Source: an uncultured Collinsella sp. (lineage in GTDB: Bacteria > Actinomycetota > Coriobacteriia > Coriobacteriales > Coriobacteriaceae). From it: 10,205 nucleotides of DNA. Below are positions 7,879 to 10,205 of this stretch, one piece after another (the stretch's first letter is position 1; every line of letters begins with the position of its first letter). The notes under the pieces are model-generated. The model searched no databases, was not told where the DNA came from, and saw only the letters and a list, made by a program, of their open reading frames with translations. The position numbers and the translations under genes were made by a program. The stretch is from contig CAKUGM010000052.1 of assembly GCA_934654625.1 (NCBI GenBank), forward strand, positions 1 through 10,205, in the 5' to 3' direction.

Positions 7879-7914
7879 GCTTGCAAGCAGTTTGCAAAAC
7901 CGCAGGTCGCGGTT
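7879..7914. promoter_or_regulatory. cluster of three adjacent palindromes
   Basis: GCTTGCAAGC (7879-7888) is a perfect 10-bp palindrome. TTTGCAAA (7891-7898) is a perfect 8-bp palindrome. AACCGC-AGGTC-GCGGTT (7898-7914) is a 6-bp stem with a 5-base loop. The two TTGCAA cores are 11 bp apart, one helical turn. This could be a paired operator or a structured RNA segment. On the minus strand the last stem is followed only by TTGC, so it is at best a weak terminator for the ATPase gene. Confidence 0.4.
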
Positions 7915-8077
7915 CTTCATTGCTAGTAGAAGAAATGAGTAGTCTCAGGTGGCTTTCCCATGAGTCACGGAACGGGCTGGAGGCTTCGCTTGCGTCCAGA
8001 TTGATTTGCGCGCGTTCGAACTCCTGCGCGGGCGATGATATGAAGCATGTGATTTTCCGCCAGGAGGACATCCAAGT

Positions 8078-8104
8078 GCCGGAGCGTTTCCCTCGGCTTT
8101 TCTT
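8078..8104 (+). terminator. rho-independent terminator-like hairpin A (plus strand)
   Basis: GCC-(G)-GAG, a 7-base loop and CTC-GGC form a stem with one bulged G, followed by TTTTCTT. It would stop plus-strand transcripts before they run antisense into the ATPase gene. The preceding CCAAGTGCC is shared with the hairpin at 9523-9546, so the two are related modules. Confidence 0.5.
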
Positions 8105-8139
8105 ATCCGGAAGGACCCTGCACCAGCTCCATGCGGCAC

Positions 8140-9345
8140 TCAGAACCCCTGCTCGCCGAGCAGCCACCTCGCAAGGTCCAGCACGAGCACGCCCTCCCGG
8201 GTATAGGGTTCGTGCCTCGTGCGAGCGATGAGAACCTTCGGAAACGCATCCCTAATGGACAGAAGCGGCGCGATCTCCCTCTCGAGCGTCGATTCGGAGC
8301 CGATGTCGTCGCTCACCTGGACGTAGACGAGCTCCGACCCCCTCTTCGCGACGAAGTCGACCTCCTTTTGGTACAGTTTCCCGACGTAGGTCTTGTAGCC
8401 TCGCCTCATCAGTTCCAGGAAGACCGCGCTCTCGTACATGCGGCCCCAGTCCATGTTGCGCGTCCCCAGGACCGCGTAGCGCATTCCCGAGTCGCAGACA
8501 TAATGCTTCGCCTGCGTGCTCAGGTACTTCTTCCCCTTGATGTCGTAGCGCTTCGCCTCATAGAAGACGAAGGCGTCGCGGAGGTAGGAGATGTAGCGCC
8601 CGACGGTGACGTGGTTGGTGGGAACCCTGTTGGCATCGAGCACGTTGGCGATGTTGTTAGGCGAGTTGAGGTTCCCGGAGTTGTCCATCATGTACTCGGC
8701 CAGCCTCTCCAGCACGGTGGAATCGGGTAGGGAGAATTTTTGGACGAGGTCGCGCGTGAGGATGGTCTTGTAGACGTCACGGATGTAGCCGTACGACTCC
8801 GAGATGTCATCGTAATCGTAGGACCCGGCGAGCCCGCCGCGTCTGATAAACCCGTCGAAGTCGTCGTCGACAGCCCCTTGCCCGCCGAAGTAGGAGCGGT
8901 ATTCACCGAAGCTGAAGGGGAGGATGTGAACCTCCCTATGGCGCCCCGTGAACAGGGTCGCCAGGTCCGAGCTCAGGAGGAACGCGTTCGACCCCGTGAG
9001 GTAGATATCCCATCCGCCGCGCGCGTGAATGCTGTTAATCGCCTTCTCGAAGCCCTCGCACAGCTGCACCTCGTCGATGAAGAAGCGGTTGCGAACACCA
9101 TCTTTATAGCGCTCTATGATTTCGCGATGCAGCGCGTGGTACTCGAGCAGCGGCTCGTTGTCGAGGTCCAGCAGGTCGATGTAGACGTTGTTGGAGGACG
9201 GGTCCTTCCGCGCAACGGAGGCGGAGAACGCCTTCATGAGCTCGGACTTGCCGGAGCGGCGCATCCCCGTGATCACCTTGATGTCCCGGGAACCCTCGAG
9301 CGCCCAAAGCCGCTCCATGTACGTATCGCGATCTACCCAAGCCAT
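8140..9345 (-). CDS. AAA_14 / DUF4143 family ATPase (401 aa)
   Basis: Cytoplasmic P-loop ATPase of the common but poorly understood AAA_14-DUF4143 family. Walker A is GMRRSGKS (27-34), Walker B FFIDE (88-92) followed by VQ, and the sensor-like strand is YLTGSN (115-120). The family's FGEYRSY (146-152) and RRGGLAGS segments follow, then a helical region and the C-terminal DUF4143 domain with KEVDFV (about 327-332) and YVQVS (341-345). DUF4143 resembles PD-(D/E)XK folds. Here the position usually held by EVK reads QVS, so nuclease activity looks unlikely. The frame is open from a GTG at 9360, but that GTGAAGGAG contains the ribosome binding site: AAGGAG (9352-9357) lies 6 nt before ATG 9345, the start chosen here (ATG 9348 is only 3 nt away). 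The gene is monocistronic, with its own promoter and operator-like palindromes. No partner gene is seen. Roles proposed for relatives are unproven, so no function is assigned. Confidence 0.92.
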   Translation of the reverse strand: MAWVDRDTYMERLWALEGSRDIKVITGMRRSGKSELMKAFSASVARKDPSSNNVYIDLLDLDNEPLLEYHALHREIIERYKDGVRNRFFIDEVQLCEGFEKAINSIHARGGWDIYLTGSNAFLLSSDLATLFTGRHREVHILPFSFGEYRSYFGGQGAVDDDFDGFIRRGGLAGSYDYDDISESYGYIRDVYKTILTRDLVQKFSLPDSTVLERLAEYMMDNSGNLNSPNNIANVLDANRVPTNHVTVGRYISYLRDAFVFYEAKRYDIKGKKYLSTQAKHYVCDSGMRYAVLGTRNMDWGRMYESAVFLELMRRGYKTYVGKLYQKEVDFVAKRGSELVYVQVSDDIGSESTLEREIAPLLSIRDAFPKVLIARTRHEPYTREGVLVLDLARWLLGEQGF

Positions 9346-9361
9346 CATCCGCTCCTTCACG

Positions 9362-9396
9362 GTTTCGAAACTCGAATTATTTTAAAGTTTCGAAAT
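9362..9396. promoter_or_regulatory. paired palindromic operator candidates TTTCGAAA around the -10 box
   Basis: The palindrome TTTCGAAA occurs at 9363-9370 (extended to the perfect 10-mer GTTTCGAAAC, 9362-9371) and at 9388-9395, 25 bp apart. One lies in the promoter spacer, the other at the expected transcription start. This is a typical repressor-site layout. The binding protein is unknown and not encoded nearby. Confidence 0.55.
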
Positions 9397-9407
9397 CGAT
9401 AAGGCAA
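9379..9407 (-). promoter_or_regulatory. sigma-70-type promoter of the ATPase gene
   Basis: On the minus strand TTGCCT (9402-9407) and TAAAAT (9379-9384) are separated by exactly 17 nt. Start of transcription would fall near 9372, giving a leader of about 27 nt with AAGGAG at 9352-9357 before ATG 9345. The hexamers, spacing and position all agree. Confidence 0.72.
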
Positions 9408-9522
9408 TAAACACGAGTATGCATCGAGAAACAATCAACAGCAGCCTTATCCCGCTCCTCTCTTGTATTCACGCCAGCGCACGCAAAAAGGTTATTGGCA
9501 GCTCATTTAGCTACCTCCAAGT

Positions 9523-9546
9523 GCCAGGGAAGTCCCCCGGCTTTTT
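9523..9546 (+). terminator. rho-independent terminator-like hairpin B (plus strand)
   Basis: GCC-A-GGG, loop, CCC-CC-GGC followed by TTTTT. It is preceded by CCAAGTGCC exactly as hairpin A is. No gene that it would terminate is recognisable on the plus strand between 9400 and 9520, so it may be a relic or part of a mobile intergenic module. Confidence 0.5.
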
Positions 9547-9570
9547 GTCTATTTACATAAGGAGCCCCCA

Positions 9571-9633
9571 TTGGCCAAGGAGTTCAACATCTTTGTCAAC
9601 AAGAGCGGCAACCGTGACGGAAAGGCTCGCTAG
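9571..9633 (+). CDS. possible 20-residue peptide or 5' remnant of a gene, with strong SD
   Basis: AAGGAG (9559-9564) stands 6 nt before a TTG that opens a 20-codon frame starting AKEFNIFVNKSG and ending at TAG 9631. The ribosome binding site is better than expected by chance and the peptide is hydrophilic and ordinary in composition. It could be the surviving 5' end of a gene whose body was lost, or a real small protein. I do not recognise a family, and chance remains possible. Confidence 0.25.
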   Translation: MAKEFNIFVNKSGNRDGKAR

Positions 9634-9691
9634 TTATTTACTCACGCTCTGCGCACATCGGAGCCGCAGACAAGGCACATGCCGGAAAAAT

Positions 9692-9755
9692 GAGAGTGGA
9701 TAATCTCCCGTTTTGAGCCTTACCTGAAGCTCAAAGTGGGAGATTATCCACTCTC
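9692..9755. repeat. long inverted repeat: 27-bp stem, 10-nt loop
   Basis: The left arm 9692-9718 begins GAGAGTGGATAATCTCCC and the right arm 9729-9755 ends GGGAGATTATCCACTCTC. Over 27 positions 25 are perfectly complementary; the other two become G-U pairs in the plus-strand transcript. The loop is 9719-9728. Read on the minus strand, the hairpin is followed by CATTTTTCC, so it could act as an insulating terminator upstream of the ATPase promoter. Its length and near-perfection also fit a MITE-like or transposon-end remnant. Confidence 0.8.
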
Positions 9756-9810
9756 GTTCATCGGACGTCCGAAAATCCACGCTCGTGCGTCCAGATTTCC
9801 ACGCTCGTGC
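9747..9810. repeat. three iterated TCCACGCTCGTGC motifs
   Basis: TCCACGCTCGTGC occurs exactly at 9776-9788 and 9798-9810 (22 bp apart). A degenerate copy, TCCACTCTCGTTC, at 9747-9759 forms the right end of the long inverted repeat, whose left arm holds the reverse complement of its first part. The core CACG-CT-CGTG is itself a dyad. Iteration at 29 and 22 bp suggests protein-binding sites or transposase-type end repeats. Confidence 0.6.
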
Positions 9811-9892
9811 TGCGCGTTCGCGAAACACGCGGGTGTTGATTGGGATTGATACGAATCACGACATGAAGCCGTAAGGGTTGCCCAGAGGCTGC

Positions 9893-9931
9893 AAAAAGAA
9901 AAGCCCCCGACCTGTTTTTGCAGGCCAGGGG
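9893..9931 (-). terminator. strong rho-independent terminator (minus strand)
   Basis: On the minus strand CCCC-TGG-CCTG, loop CAAAAA, CAGG-TCG-GGGG is followed by CTTTTCTTTTT. The 8 paired GC-rich positions around a small internal loop and the long T-run are canonical. Read the other way, the tail is TTTGATG, so it works on the minus strand. It ends transcription entering from the right edge, before the hairpin and the ATPase promoter. Confidence 0.75.
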
Positions 9932-9934
9932 TTT

Positions 9935-10103
9935 GATGCACGTGGATATGGCCTACTCCCACTCGGTGGCTTCGACTCTGTTGTCCCGTCATTTCAGTTG
10001 CGCCCAGTTTTCGGTGTCGTCTCGAGACGAGTGCCGCCAGGTAACGCCTCGTCGCGTTTCGTCGGCTTCGGGGACAAAAGCGGGGACAACTCCAAAAACT
10101 TTT
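9935..10103 (-). other. intergenic DNA between terminator and repeat copy 2, structure-rich, no gene recognised
   Basis: I see no gene here. A minus-strand frame continues from repeat copy 2 to a stop at 9989 (71 codons from a TTG at 10204) but shows no recognisable domain. The segment holds a 14-bp perfect palindrome, TCGTCTCGAGACGA (10017-10030), a GACGAG/CTCGTC inverted pair just right of it, and two direct GGGGACAA copies near 10071-10090. With the terminator at 9893-9931, the minus strand could carry a short non-coding transcript or the 3' untranslated end of a gene beyond the window. Confidence 0.3.
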
Positions 10104-10204
10104 TTCAAACTCAAGGGCATTGAGTTTTCGTTTTTGTCCCAAAGGGCGCGGCGGACCGCCTTTGGAGGCTCGATTTCGCCGAAAACGCCCGTTTTGAAAC
10201 TCAA
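10104..10204. repeat. dispersed repeat, copy 2 (85-bp core 10120-10204)
   Basis: Same orientation as copy 1, same 85-bp core length and the same TTGAGTTT/AAACTCAA ends, 72 of 85 bases identical. A third AAACTCAA (10107-10114) lies just left of the core, so the right end could pair with either site. On the minus strand the frame runs through the core and on into LSLKKVFGVVP. Of the 13 differences between the copies, 7 fall in third codon positions of this frame, which neither proves nor excludes a coding origin. The repeat reaches the window edge and may continue. Confidence 0.85.
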
Positions 10205-10205
10205 C

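Noticed and set aside
8003..8032. tRNA T-arm-like GTTCGAACTCC
   Set aside because: The flanking GCGCG/GCGCG does not give a 5-bp stem around a 7-base loop, and no anticodon or D arm is found upstream.
7730..8231. Overlapping 145-codon minus and 116-codon plus frames
   Set aside because: Both run through the repeat, palindromes and terminator or into the ATPase 3' end, show no family resemblance and lack ribosome binding sites.
8131..9402. 199- and 220-codon plus-strand frames
   Set aside because: They are antisense to the ATPase gene with its Walker motifs; they are shadows.
9692..9810. CRISPR array
   Set aside because: The motif spacing is irregular (29 and 22 bp), the repeats are only 13 bp, and there are no uniform spacers or cas genes.
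9946..9982. Resemblance to the 3' end of guaA (minus-strand SKPP ... EWE-stop)
   Set aside because: Only about 24 bases match and only if a gap of about 9-10 bases is allowed. This is too short to call a gene relic, although a terminator follows as it would after a gene end.
9744..10142. 132-codon minus-strand frame
   Set aside because: It reads straight through a strong minus-strand terminator, the palindrome and the iterated repeats, so translation as one protein is implausible.

Overview
The window looks like an accessory segment of a high-GC Gram-positive chromosome. Three sortase-type surface proteins with LPxTG-like signals or pilin hallmarks, GC-rich coding DNA with antisense shadow frames, and an AbiEii-like relic of the actinobacterial type suggest Actinomycetota. 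A gut or oral member of Coriobacteriia (Collinsella/Olsenella-like) is my best guess. That placement is inference from protein style; no rRNA or other marker gene is present.

The left 7 kb (1-7000, all minus strand) is a sortase-dependent pilus operon read right to left. First comes a very large multi-domain tip adhesin (3272-7000, LPVTG). It is translationally coupled, through an 8-nt overlap and an embedded AGGAGG, to a 562-aa pilin (1591-3279, LPKTG). After a 139-nt spacer comes a second, paralogous pilin (1-1451) that runs off the left edge before its sorting signal. No sortase is in the window; a class C pilin sortase would be expected just left of position 1. The likely arrangement is an adhesin at the tip, polymerised pilins joined through the lysine of their APK/TPK motif, and internal isopeptide bonds stiffening the D-box, SpaA and FctA-type domains.

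The middle (7088-8139) has no intact gene. It holds the decayed, N-terminally truncated remains of an AbiEii/AbiGii-type nucleotidyltransferase toxin on the plus strand (about 7144-7650). Next is the first copy of a ~100-bp repeat with an 85-bp core (7738-7822), then a tight cluster of palindromes (7879-7914) and a plus-strand terminator (8078-8104).

The right part carries one complete gene, an AAA_14/DUF4143 ATPase (8140-9345, minus). It has its own recognisable promoter, with two copies of the palindrome TTTCGAAA bracketing the -10 box. Upstream of it lie a second terminator sharing the CCAAGTGCC module, a tiny SD-led reading frame, a 27-bp-stem hairpin (9692-9755), iterated TCCACGCTCGTGC repeats, a strong minus-strand terminator (9893-9931), a 14-bp palindrome, and the second copy of the repeat (10104-10204) at the window edge. 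The ATPase and its non-coding surroundings are therefore bracketed by direct copies of one repeat about 2.4 kb apart. This repeat-bounded segment, and the iterated hairpin and repeat elements inside it, are the parts least explained by known gene families.
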